Below, piece by piece: positions 24,253-33,056 of a stretch of 64,000 nucleotides of DNA. Position 1 is the first letter of the stretch. Each line of letters opens with the position of its first letter. The notes below the pieces were generated by a model. That model was given only the letters and a program-made list of their open reading frames with translations. It made no database searches and was not told the origin of the DNA. Origin of the DNA: Chitinophagaceae bacterium (GTDB taxonomy: Bacteria > Bacteroidota > Bacteroidia > Chitinophagales > Chitinophagaceae); the NCBI GenBank assembly GCA_016702745.1, contig JADJDJ010000005.1, positions 124,001-188,000 on the forward strand, in the 5' to 3' direction. A program made the translations under genes and the position numbers.

Positions 24253-26055
24253 TTATGCCACCGTAATTTTTGATTTACGTTCGCCGATCTGCTGCCGCCA
24301 CATGGCATAATACAATCCCTTCTCGGCCAGCAATTTTTCATGATTGCCGGTCTCCACCACATCCCCTCTTTCCAGCACATAGATCCGGTCGGCATGCATG
24401 ATCGTACTCAGCCGGTGAGCAATCAGGATCGTGATCTGTTTACCCTGCAGGGAAATATCGCGGATGGTATCTGTGATCTCTTCTTCAGTTAAAGAATCCA
24501 GTGCAGAAGTAGCTTCGTCGAATAATAATAGTTTAGGCCTGCGCAGCAAAGCGCGGGCAATAGATAATCTTTGTTTTTCACCACCTGATAATTTCAGTCC
24601 TCCTTCTCCGATCATCGTGTCCAGACCTTTCTCGGCCCTTCTGAGCAGGTTCTCACAGGAGGCTTTCTGCAACACATCATTCAGGTCTTCATCCGTGGCT
24701 TCCGGGTTCACGAAGAGCAGGTTTTCTTTAATGGTGCCGGAAAATAACTGTGTATCCTGTGTTACAAAACCAATCTGGTTGCGCAGGTCATTGAAATCAA
24801 TATTGTTTTCATCCATGCCATTGTACAGGATTTTCCCCTGCTGCGGACGATATAAACCCACCAGCAATTTCATCAGGGTTGTTTTACCGGAACCGGAAGG
24901 TCCCACAAAGGCAATGGTCTCACCGGTATTCGCGGAGAAACTGATATTGTTTATCGCATTGTGTACCGCAGTCTGGTGTTTGAATGCCACCTGATCAAAT
25001 TCCAGGGTCTGAATATTACCCAGGTGTTTGGGGTTGATCGCCATGGGTTCCGGTGGTTTGTTCATCAGGTTCTGGAAATTTTCCAGTGAGGCCTGTGCTT
25101 CGCGGTAAGTAAGGATGATATTGCCGATTTCCTGTAAAGGACCGAATACAAAGAAGGAGAAAATCTGCATAGTCACGAGCTGACCGGCCCGCATTTCACC
25201 CTTAAAGATGATCACCATCAGCAGGAAAAGAATCACCTGGCGAAGGGTGTTCACAAAAGTACCCTGGATAAAGCTCACACTGCGGATACGTTTGACCTTG
25301 GTTAATTCTAATCCAAGTATTTTAAAAGTATTTACATTCAGCCGGTTTACTTCCTGTTTGGTCAGGCCCAGACTTTTCACCAGTTCAATATTGCGCAATG
25401 ATTCGGTGGTGGCACCCGCCAGTGAAGTGGTTTGATTGACGATTTTTTTCTGAATGGTCTTTACTTTTTTACTCAGCACATTGGAAATAATGGTGAGTAA
25501 AAAGATCCCGCCAAAATAAACCAGCGGGAGCATCCAGGTAATGGTGAAGGCATAGACGGCTACAAAAAAGATGCCCACGATAACAGGTAATAGAATATTG
25601 ATAAAGGATGCGATGAATCTTTCTGTATCTATTCTTACTTTTTGTAAAATACCCAGAGTCTCTCCACTACGGGCATCTTCAAATTCCTGGTACGATAATC
25701 CCATCGCATGCTGTAATCCCTTTGTAAAAATGGTGGCACCAAATTTCTGGGTGATCTTATTCAGCAGATAATCCTGAAAGGCCTTGGCAATCCGGCTGAC
25801 CATGGCCACGGTAATGGACAAGAGTACGATAAACCAGACACCCGGGTATTTCCAGGAAAAGGAATTGAAAAAGCGGTTACTGTCAAAATTATGTTGTGGC
25901 GGATTGCCGATACCCTGGTGCCCGTTGGCCAGGTCTACCAGCCGGCCGAATAGAATCGGATCGACGAGGGAAAATCCAATATTGATGGAGGCCAGGAACA
26001 TGACCAGGAAGACCAGCCATTTATAAGGTTTAAGATAAGTGATCAGTATTTTCAT
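24253..26055 (-). CDS. ABC exporter, fused membrane and ATPase domains
   Basis: 600 residues. The N-terminal ~320 residues form a six-helix exporter membrane domain (IFGKGL-type coupling helices not resolved). The C-terminal nucleotide-binding domain has Walker A VGPSGSGKTTLMKLL (about 378-392), Q-loop FVTQDTQLFSG, signature LSGGEKQRLSIARALL, Walker B KLLLFDEATSALD and the H-loop ILIAHRLSTI. It is a homodimeric half-transporter of the MsbA/multidrug type. It has no N-terminal C39 peptidase domain, so it cannot process a leader peptide itself. It is divergent from the lanthipeptide genes (124 bp gap); export of the lanthipeptide is possible but unproven. Confidence 0.9.
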   Translation of the reverse strand: MKILITYLKPYKWLVFLVMFLASINIGFSLVDPILFGRLVDLANGHQGIGNPPQHNFDSNRFFNSFSWKYPGVWFIVLLSITVAMVSRIAKAFQDYLLNKITQKFGATIFTKGLQHAMGLSYQEFEDARSGETLGILQKVRIDTERFIASFINILLPVIVGIFFVAVYAFTITWMLPLVYFGGIFLLTIISNVLSKKVKTIQKKIVNQTTSLAGATTESLRNIELVKSLGLTKQEVNRLNVNTFKILGLELTKVKRIRSVSFIQGTFVNTLRQVILFLLMVIIFKGEMRAGQLVTMQIFSFFVFGPLQEIGNIILTYREAQASLENFQNLMNKPPEPMAINPKHLGNIQTLEFDQVAFKHQTAVHNAINNISFSANTGETIAFVGPSGSGKTTLMKLLVGLYRPQQGKILYNGMDENNIDFNDLRNQIGFVTQDTQLFSGTIKENLLFVNPEATDEDLNDVLQKASCENLLRRAEKGLDTMIGEGGLKLSGGEKQRLSIARALLRRPKLLLFDEATSALDSLTEEEITDTIRDISLQGKQITILIAHRLSTIMHADRIYVLERGDVVETGNHEKLLAEKGLYYAMWRQQIGERKSKITVA

Positions 26056-26179
26056 GAAAAAAGGTTGGTATTTGTAATGCGATCAGGGTTTGTGACCAAT
26101 CGGTTGTACCGGATGGCAAACATCGTACAAGTTCGGAAAAAATGACAAATAAGCAGGTTCTCTTCTTTTGAACCGGGAA

Positions 26180-27505
26180 ATGCAGCTGACAGGAAGGAGT
26201 ATTTTAACGACAGAGTACCCTGATCAGGTGATGGGGGAGAAGTTTCGGCAGGTAATTTGTAATTTTCAATTCCTGGAAAAAGCGCTAAACCTATCCCTGA
26301 AAATGTCACTAACAGTATTCAACCGGATCCATGCCCTGGTCGATAAAGCCATGCCAACAGGGGATGGGCTGTTCTCGGGACAACTGGGACTTTCACTCTA
26401 TTATTATTGTGTATACAGCCTGCTCGATGAAACCGACTATGCGGAAAAAAGTATTGAGCTCCTGGAAGAAGTGATGAACCGGGAGGAGCAAAGCAGCGGC
26501 GGACTCAATGGATACAGTCTGGCCAATGGTACGGCCGGACTGGGATATCTCTTGTCGCTATATGCTAGGGAAGGAATCGTGGAGCTAAACCTGGAGGAAG
26601 ATTTTGCAGCAGCAGATGAACAACTCTTTCAGCATACCCTTCAGCAATTAAAAGAAAATGGCAGTCCGGATTTTTTACACGGCGCCACCGGGACCATGCA
26701 CTATTTTGTCACCCGTTGCAGTGAACCCCAAATCAGGAATTACCTGGAACAATTGGCTGATGCCTTTTCTCAGCTGGCCATCCATACGCCCAAAGGTTGC
26801 TGGTTTCCTTCTTTTATTGCCGATAAGAATGAGCAGCAATTCATTAATACCAGTCTCTCCCATGGACAATCCGGTTTTTTATTGATCCTGCTGGAATTAA
26901 TTGAAAAAGGTATCCGGGAAAAAGAACTTCGTGTACTCGTGGAAGAAGGCATTCTTTTTTTACTGCAACTGAAAGAAGCACCGGATCCTGCCCGGGGACA
27001 GTATAGTTATTTTCCTTCACTCGTTTTAGCAGCAACTGAAAGTGCAAAGGAGAGGGGCCATTCAGCAAAAAATGAAACAAGATCTTATTCGAACAGACTG
27101 GCCTGGTGTTATGGAGATTTGAATATTGTATTGCTTTTGTACAAAGCAGCAGCCATACTGGATAAGCCGCTATGGAAGATGATGGCCGATGAAATGGGGA
27201 AGGAAATAGTGAAAAGAGAAACGGAACCAAGTACCCTGGTAACAGATTCCCATTTTTGTCATGGTTCAGCCGGACTGATCAGTTATTATACAGCACTGTA
27301 TCGTTATTCCGGACTTCCGGTTTACCAGTCAGCTGCAAAATACTGGATGGAAAAAACTACCATCTATCTCGATAAAGAAATCGACCAACACTATTACGGG
27401 GGAAAGGAAGCTGACCTGCTCGAAGGCTTACCAGGTATTGCACTGGCCCTTTTATCATTCCAATACCAAAAAGAAACGGCCTGGGACCGGCTCCTCTTAT
27501 TATGA
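26180..27505 (+). CDS. Lanthionine synthetase C-like cyclase
   Basis: LanC cyclases add Cys thiols to dehydrated Ser/Thr to form (methyl)lanthionine rings, using a zinc ion. All three zinc-ligand motifs are present: LSHGQSGF (near residue 226), AWCYGDLN (near 307) and FCHGSAGL (near 358). The protein has the alternating alpha-toroid helices expected and is 441 residues from the ATG at 26180; a TTG twelve bases earlier is the only alternative. The stop overlaps the LanB start by 4 bp (ATGA), which implies translational coupling. It heads an operon LanC-LanB-elimination protein, followed by two precursor genes. Confidence 0.93.
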   Translation: MQLTGRSILTTEYPDQVMGEKFRQVICNFQFLEKALNLSLKMSLTVFNRIHALVDKAMPTGDGLFSGQLGLSLYYYCVYSLLDETDYAEKSIELLEEVMNREEQSSGGLNGYSLANGTAGLGYLLSLYAREGIVELNLEEDFAAADEQLFQHTLQQLKENGSPDFLHGATGTMHYFVTRCSEPQIRNYLEQLADAFSQLAIHTPKGCWFPSFIADKNEQQFINTSLSHGQSGFLLILLELIEKGIREKELRVLVEEGILFLLQLKEAPDPARGQYSYFPSLVLAATESAKERGHSAKNETRSYSNRLAWCYGDLNIVLLLYKAAAILDKPLWKMMADEMGKEIVKRETEPSTLVTDSHFCHGSAGLISYYTALYRYSGLPVYQSAAKYWMEKTTIYLDKEIDQHYYGGKEADLLEGLPGIALALLSFQYQKETAWDRLLLL

Positions 27506-29463
27506 GTGAAACAAACCATCAGCCCCTGCCTTTTTATTTTGCAAAAGGACTGTTGCTAAGAACACCGGCCCTTCCTTTTGTGCCGGTACTGGACCAGGAA
27601 AAAATAGCTGTATTATTGAATGACCCTGCATTCCTGGAAGCCATCTATATGGCTTCACCGGTATTGTACCGGGAAACTATAAGATTGAATCAGGGAGCAA
27701 TCTCTGATCCAAAAGAAAAAAACAGGATACTTTCTTCTCTTGTTAAGTATTACCAGCGCATGTACAGCCGGAGTACACCCTTTGGGCTTTTTTCCGGATG
27801 TGCGGTTTTGAATTGGGATGAACAGGGTGATCAGGTGCTGATCCCAAACGGACAGTTCCGGAGAAGTACCCGTTTGGATATGCATTATTGCTGTGCCCTT
27901 GGACAATCCATCGCCGCTCATCCTGCCGTGCAGGAGCGCTTATTATTTTATAGTAATAACAGTGCGTATCCGATCGGGGAGGAATTACGTTATATCGAAT
28001 ACCGATATCAGTCGGGGAAAAGGGTACACCAGATCAGTTCGGTGGCCTGGTCTGATTATTTGAAAGCGGTGCTGGATAAAGCAGTCAACGGGATACAATT
28101 AAAAGAACTGATTGCCTTACTGATAGCAGAAGCCGCTGTTGAGACCGAAGAAGCGGAATCATTTATTCGGGATATGGTGGATGCGCAGGTGTTGATTCCG
28201 GAAACCGATCCTGCGATTACCGGTACTGATTTTATCAGACAGCTGCTCACTGTATTGAACCGGATTAATCAGCCAGCTCATCCCGATATCAGCCGGATGA
28301 TCAGTCAGGTATCAGGCCTTGTCAACTCACTTAGTGAAGCTGACCAGCGCTTTCACAACGAAGCCGGATTTTACAGTTCATTTCTGCAGGCAGTCAGTGA
28401 ACTCCAGGTTGAATTTGAGGAAGCTAAATTGTTGCAGGTAGATATGTTTAGTGAGCCCCGGCAAAATAAATTGTCAGACAAGTATCAGCAGGAATTATTA
28501 AAAGCTGCCACGGCCATGACCCGATTGTTTTGTCAGGTCCGCCATGAAAATCTGGATGCATTCGCTGAAAAGTTCAGGAAAAGATATGAGGATCGTTCCA
28601 TGCCACTCCTGCAGGTACTGGATGCCGAAACCGGTATTGGATATCCGGAACAGTCCGGTTCAAATCTCTCTCCGCTGGTGAATGAACTGCAATTGCCGGC
28701 ACGAACTGCCAGCGGACAAACCGAAATCAAATGGAATCAGACAGAAGAATGGTTATTCAAAAAATTACTAGATGCATCCGGCAAAATTGAAATAGAGATC
28801 AGTCTGGATGAATTAACCGAACTGGAATGGAAACCCGAACTCCTGCCTCCTTCATTATCCCTGATGTTTAGTCTGGTTGCAGATGAAAGAATTTTGATCA
28901 GGGGTATCAGTGGTTCCAGTGCGGTCAATCTATTGGGACGATTTGCAGCGGCCGATCCCGGAATTGCAGCCATGGCCCAAGATATTGTTGCTGCGGAAGA
29001 AAAGATGAATCCGGACATTCTTTTTGCAGAAATCGTGCATTTACCGGAGGACAGGGTGGGGAATATTTTATTGCATCCGGCTTTTCGTCAATGGGAGATT
29101 CCCTTTCTGGCCCGTGCCTCGGTAGAGAAAGACAATCAGATTCCGTTGCAGGATATTTTAATCCGGGTATTATCAGATAAAAAGATCAGGCTCTTTTCGG
29201 CATCATCAGGTAAAGAAATTATACCGAGACTGAGCAATGCTCATAATTTCAGTTTCCGATCCTTACCGGTTTATCATTTTCTGGCAGATATGCAAACACA
29301 GGGACTTTGCAATGGATTCAGCTGGAACTGGGGAATCATGTCCAGGCATTTTAAAAAACTACCCGCTGTGCGGATGGGGAATATCCTCTTGAATGAAGCC
29401 TGCTGGCAATTGCTGAAATCAGATTTTGAAGATTATTTCAAACAGGTGATCCGGTTGAATTGA
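27502..29463 (+). CDS. Lantibiotic dehydratase LanB, glutamylation domain
   Basis: Class I LanB enzymes glutamylate Ser/Thr of the precursor using glutamyl-tRNA, then eliminate glutamate to leave Dha/Dhb. This 653-residue protein is the N-terminal (glutamylation) part. It contains YSRSTPFGLFSGCAV near residue 86, a FRRSTRLDM motif near 117 and the closing PVYHFLADMQTQGL ... FSWNWG motif typical of Bacteroidota LanB. The elimination domain is a separate gene that starts at the LanB stop (TGATG), so this is a split LanB as described for pinensin-type clusters of Chitinophaga. Splitting is also usual in thiopeptide systems. Confidence 0.92.
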   Translation: MSETNHQPLPFYFAKGLLLRTPALPFVPVLDQEKIAVLLNDPAFLEAIYMASPVLYRETIRLNQGAISDPKEKNRILSSLVKYYQRMYSRSTPFGLFSGCAVLNWDEQGDQVLIPNGQFRRSTRLDMHYCCALGQSIAAHPAVQERLLFYSNNSAYPIGEELRYIEYRYQSGKRVHQISSVAWSDYLKAVLDKAVNGIQLKELIALLIAEAAVETEEAESFIRDMVDAQVLIPETDPAITGTDFIRQLLTVLNRINQPAHPDISRMISQVSGLVNSLSEADQRFHNEAGFYSSFLQAVSELQVEFEEAKLLQVDMFSEPRQNKLSDKYQQELLKAATAMTRLFCQVRHENLDAFAEKFRKRYEDRSMPLLQVLDAETGIGYPEQSGSNLSPLVNELQLPARTASGQTEIKWNQTEEWLFKKLLDASGKIEIEISLDELTELEWKPELLPPSLSLMFSLVADERILIRGISGSSAVNLLGRFAAADPGIAAMAQDIVAAEEKMNPDILFAEIVHLPEDRVGNILLHPAFRQWEIPFLARASVEKDNQIPLQDILIRVLSDKKIRLFSASSGKEIIPRLSNAHNFSFRSLPVYHFLADMQTQGLCNGFSWNWGIMSRHFKKLPAVRMGNILLNEACWQLLKSDFEDYFKQVIRLN

Positions 29464-30618
29464 TGCGGGAATTTTGTACAAAATGGGGATTGCCGGAAAA
29501 ATTTGTACAGGCAGATGGGGATCATGAAATGCTGGTGGACAGGAATAGCCCTGAATCAGTTACTGCATTTATCAAGGCTATTCGTGGAAGACAATCTATT
29601 GTACTCAAAGAATTTCTGTTGCCTGATCCGGAAGCCGTGGTCAATGAGCAGGGGCAGGCTTACTGCAATCAGTTTATTGCGGCTCTGGTAAAAAATACCA
29701 ATGTCTATCAGTCGGATGGGGCAATTCATCAGGCAGTTTCCGGTATACAAAGAAATTTTCTGCCGGGTTCTTCCTGGTTGTATTATAAAATTTATTGTGG
29801 GAGTAAATCTGCTGATGAAATATTATTGAACGTTATTCAGCCGCTAACCACAGAATTGCAATTGGGCAAACTGATCAGTCAATGGTTTTTTATCCGTTAC
29901 AATGATCCTGATTTCCATATTCAGGTTCCGGATGAAAGTTGCTGATCCGCTCAAATCAGGAGGGATTATGAATGCATTTTTACAAATGATCGAACCCTTT
30001 GAATCAGCCGGATTGATCTGGAAAATCCAGCTGGATACCTATCAAAGAGAAACAGAGCGATACGGGGAGCAGCTTACTGATTATGCAGAAGAATTGTTTG
30101 CGATGGATAGCCGGCAGTTTTTGTCTTTCCTGGAAATAACAGAAGGAGATGAGCGGGAAGATCTTCGCTGGCCCTGGGCCTTATTAAGCACAGATGCGTT
30201 GCTGACCCATTTTGGTTATGATGCCGGGGCCAAGTATCAGTTGATGCAAGCATTGCAAAAACAATTTGCATCGGAATTCAGGGCTGATAAAGCCATGTTC
30301 AAACAAATAAATCAGCAATACAATCAACATCGTGGGTTGATTAATGAGTTGCTGGATCCAAAACGGGATCAACAGCATCCGCTGATTACACTGATTATTC
30401 AACATACACCGGTTATTAAGGAGATTGCTGCAAAAATTCTGAATGCAGTCAATAATTCCCAGGGTGCATTGGATAACCTGATGGGGAGTTATATACACAT
30501 GAGTCTGAACCGGGTGTTTTTATCCGAGCCCCGGCTGCATGAATTTGTGATTTACGATTACTTGTGCAGTTATTACCGGTCGGCTTTTAAAAGAAAGTCG
30601 GTGCCGGATAGGGAGTAA
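29463..30618 (+). CDS. LanB elimination domain (SpaB C-terminal / thiopeptide-type), frameshifted
   Basis: This protein removes glutamate from glutamylated Ser/Thr. The 5' part (29463 to ~29920) contains SWLYYKIYCGSKSADEILL and WFFIRYNDPDFHI; the 3' part (from ~29918) continues RFRMKVADPLKSGG and then YQRETERYGEQLTDYAEELF, the standard SpaB_C order. The frames meet at CCATATTCAGG (29914-29924); one base less would give NDPDFHIRFRMKV. A base-calling error is the simplest cause, but a real lesion that silences the pathway cannot be excluded. If repaired, the protein is about 385 residues, somewhat long for the family. Confidence 0.82.
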
Positions 30619-30733
30619 GTGTCACATGTGAAAATACCTGAAAGTGGTAGTTTTTACTACCCTCAAAATTACCCTGATTGGGAATCAGCTGATTACTTCA
30701 TTGCAGCTCATACCGTCTCACCTGATTAGGGTA

Positions 30734-30763
30734 TTGGCCGGATATACGGTTTTCCTAATTTCA
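30734..30763 (+). promoter_or_regulatory. Candidate promoter for the first lanthipeptide precursor
   Basis: TTG (30734-30736) and TAATTTCA (30756-30763) are 19 bp apart, the Bacteroidota -33/-7 spacing, though the -7 box departs from TAnnTTTG at its last two bases. A separate promoter would allow precursor excess over the enzymes. Confidence 0.35.
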
Positions 30764-30783
30764 CAGACATTAAACATTTAACT

Positions 30784-30969
30784 ATGGAAAAGAAACCCAT
30801 GCGGAAACTGGATCTGAAGAAAAAGACCATTTCCAGACTGAGTCAGCAGTCAACACAAATGAACAATGACAGCTGGACCACCATTATTTACCAGACTGGT
30901 GGATGTATTACACAGGGCTGCGGTTCAGATTTTACCAGAACCATTTCGAGCATTTTCCCATCACATTGA
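30784..30969 (+). CDS. Class I lanthipeptide precursor, copy 1
   Basis: 61 residues. The leader has the Bacteroidota class I box (RKLDLKKKTISRL), close to the KLxLxKxTIxxL pattern recognised by LanB. The rest is Ser/Thr-rich with two Cys: residues 36-46 read YQTGGCITQGC. Thr38-x-x-Cys41 and Thr43-x-x-Cys46 would give two four-residue methyllanthionine rings. Further Ser/Thr (TRTISSIFPSH) can be dehydrated without ring formation. The position of leader cleavage is unknown: the Gly39-Gly40 pair lies inside the first predicted ring. It is followed by a hairpin at 30976 and by a second copy. Confidence 0.92.
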   Translation: MEKKPMRKLDLKKKTISRLSQQSTQMNNDSWTTIIYQTGGCITQGCGSDFTRTISSIFPSH

Positions 30970-30975
30970 TGAAGG

Positions 30976-31008
30976 GTACTCTGTGCATTTGCACGGAGTA
31001 CATCTTTT
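30976..31008 (+). terminator. Hairpin with T tract between the two precursor genes
   Basis: GTACTCTGTGC (30976-30986) pairs with GCACGGAGTAC (30991-31001) with one G-T pair and an ATTT loop, followed by ATCTTTT. It could terminate or attenuate transcription from the first precursor, or stabilise its mRNA end. Confidence 0.7.
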
Positions 31009-31054
31009 ATCAGGGATGACATGCTTACATTTTTAATCATTAAACCTAAATACA

Positions 31055-31240
31055 ATGGAAAAAAAACCTATGCGGAAATTGGATCTGAAAAAGAAGACCA
31101 TTTCAAGACTGAGCCAGCAATCTACTCAAATGAACAATGACAGCTGGACCACTATTATTTACCAGACTGGTGGCTGTGTCACAAATGGCTGTATGACCGA
31201 CATTACCCGTACGATCTCCAGTATTTTCCCTTCTCATTAA
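31055..31240 (+). CDS. Class I lanthipeptide precursor, copy 2
   Basis: 61 residues, identical to copy 1 over the first 41 (the leader and first predicted Cys) and over the last 11. Differences fall at residues 42, 44, 47, 48 and 50 (Ile/Val, Gln/Asn, Gly/Met, Ser/Thr, Phe/Ile). The sequence here is GGCVTNGCMTDI, so both Thr-x-x-Cys ring positions are kept. The change of Ser48 to Thr48 would swap Dha for Dhb. The gene is a recent duplication of copy 1, with the surrounding DNA less conserved than the coding part. A hairpin at 31265 probably ends transcription. Confidence 0.92.
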   Translation: MEKKPMRKLDLKKKTISRLSQQSTQMNNDSWTTIIYQTGGCVTNGCMTDITRTISSIFPSH

Positions 31241-31264
31241 TACGGTGATCGCATCATTCTGATT

Positions 31265-31331
31265 CGTTTTGATTATCATATTGAGTTTGCAAAAATTTGC
31301 AGCTTGAAATAGTATAATCAAAACGGTTTTT
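31265..31331 (+). terminator. Inverted-repeat terminator after the lanthipeptide genes
   Basis: CGTTTTGATTAT (31265-31276) and its perfect complement ATAATCAAAACG (31314-31325) enclose a 37-nt loop that contains an inner palindrome GCAAAAATTTGC. A T run follows (31327-31331). Confidence 0.6.
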
Positions 31332-31339
31332 ACCCTGCC

Positions 31340-31409
31340 CGACTACCGACTGTCGACTGCCGACTGTTTACTCCCGACTAATGACTATCGACTAAAGACT
31401 AACGACTTC
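31340..31409. repeat. Degenerate heptamer array, ten units
   Basis: CGACTAC, CGACTGT, CGACTGC, CGACTGT, TTACTCC, CGACTAA, TGACTAT, CGACTAA, AGACTAA, CGACTTC: ten 7-nt words with no gap. It fills the space between the lanthipeptide terminator and comM. Confidence 0.9.
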
Positions 31410-31411
31410 TC

Positions 31412-32960
31412 TCATCCCGCCCACCCCTCCCTATCCAAACTCCTGTACTGTATCGCTTCTGCCAGATGCTCCGGTAAAATATTTTCACTTTGTGCCAAAT
31501 CGGCAACAGTACGTGATACTTTTAGAATGCGGTCGTAAGCACGGGCCGATAGATTCAGTTTCTCCATCGCGGCTTTGAGTAATGATGCACCTGCCGGACT
31601 GATCACACAGATCTCTTTCAGCATTTTACTGCTCATCTGTGCATTGCAATATGTACCCGGATGCTGGCTGTATCTTTTTTCCTGTAGTTCACGGGCCAGG
31701 ATCACACGGTCACGGATATGCGAAGAATCTTCCTGTATCTTTTGGGCTGAGAGTTCACTGAATGCCACCGGTGTTACTTCCACATGCAGGTCAATCCGGT
31801 CGAGCAGGGGGCCGGAAATTTTATTGAGGTATTTCTGTACGGCACCTGGCGGACAGGTACAATTTCGCTCGGGGTGATTATAAAAACCACAGGGGCAGGG
31901 ATTCATGGACGCCATCAGCATAAAACTGGCCGGGAAATCCACGGCTACTTTTGCTCTTGAGATGGTGACCCTTCTTTCTTCCATCGGTTGCCGCATGACC
32001 TCGAGTACGGTTCTTTTAAATTCAGGCAGTTCATCCAAAAAAAGAACACCGTTATGGGCCAGAGAAATTTCACCGGGTTGGGGGATACCGCCGCCACCTA
32101 CCAGGGCCACATCTGAAATGGTATGATGTGGAGAGCGGAATGGTCTTTTGGCAACCAGCGTGGCATTCTCCGGCATCTTACCGGCTACTGAATGAATCTT
32201 GGTTGTTTCCAATGCTTCCTGCAGCGAGAGGGGAGGAAGTATCGTTGGTAATCTTTTAGCCAGCATGGTCTTTCCCGCACCGGGCGGGCCAATCAGGATG
32301 GCATTATGTCCCCGGCAGCTGCAATCTCCAATGCCCTTTTAATATTTTCCTGTCCCTTACTTCGGCAAAATCAAGTTCAAAATCATATTGTGCATTAAAA
32401 AATTCTTCCCGGGTATTGATAACGGTCTCTGCAATACCGGTTTCATTCTTTTCAAAAAAGCGGATCACATCTTTGATATGGGAGGCGCCATATACTTTCA
32501 GGTTATTCACCATGCCGGCCTCTCTGGCATTTTCAATGGGTACAAAGAGCCCGGTGAATCCTTCTTTCCGGGCCTGTATAGCAATGGGCAATGCACCTTT
32601 GATCGGTCGAATCTCACCGTCAAGGGATAGTTCTCCCATGATCACATATCTTTCCAAAGCCCCACTGTTTTTTAATTGTTCTGATGCACCAAGGATACCC
32701 AGTGCAATAGGTAAATCAAAAGCAGTCCCGCTTTTTCGCATATCAGCGGGTGCCAGATTCACGACCACCTTGGTACGGGGTACATCATAGCCAATCGTTT
32801 TAAAGGCGCTTTCAATTCTTTGCAGACTTTCTTTAACGGCATTATCAGGCAAACCCACAATCATCATGTCCTTGCCCGACTGATTGAGCCAGTTGACTTC
32901 AATAGTAATAGTGATGGCTTCCACGCCATAGACGGCACTGCCAAATGTTTTGATGAGCAT
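31412..32960 (-). CDS. YifB/ComM-family Mg-chelatase-like AAA+ ATPase, frameshifted
   Basis: ComM-type helicases promote branch migration during natural transformation. The N-terminal LonC-like domain (from 32960) includes VNLAPADMRKSGTAFDLPIA. The ATPase part includes PFRSPHHTISDVALVGGG, FLDELPEF as Walker B and ASMNPCPCGFY, then the Cys-rich CPP and arginine-finger region LLDRIDLHVEV. The Walker A piece (IGPPGAGKTMLAKRL) lies at the junction. Two single-base losses explain the break: at a GTCCC run (32352-32356, restoring RDQENIKRALEI) and at CCCC (32310-32313, restoring AAGGHNAILIGPPG). Both are in homopolymers, so the gene is probably intact, about 515 residues. Confidence 0.9.
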
Positions 32961-33056
32961 GCCGGAAAATTACAGTTTCAGTATGGGCAGGCATCAAATG
33001 GTAGCCGGGATTTTTCCCGTAAAAAATGTTTTATTTCCATGGATGATTGAACCGGA

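Noticed and set aside
26168..26179. TTG start for LanC twelve bases upstream of the ATG
   Set aside because: The ATG at 26180 is the stronger initiator and nothing conserved lies before it.
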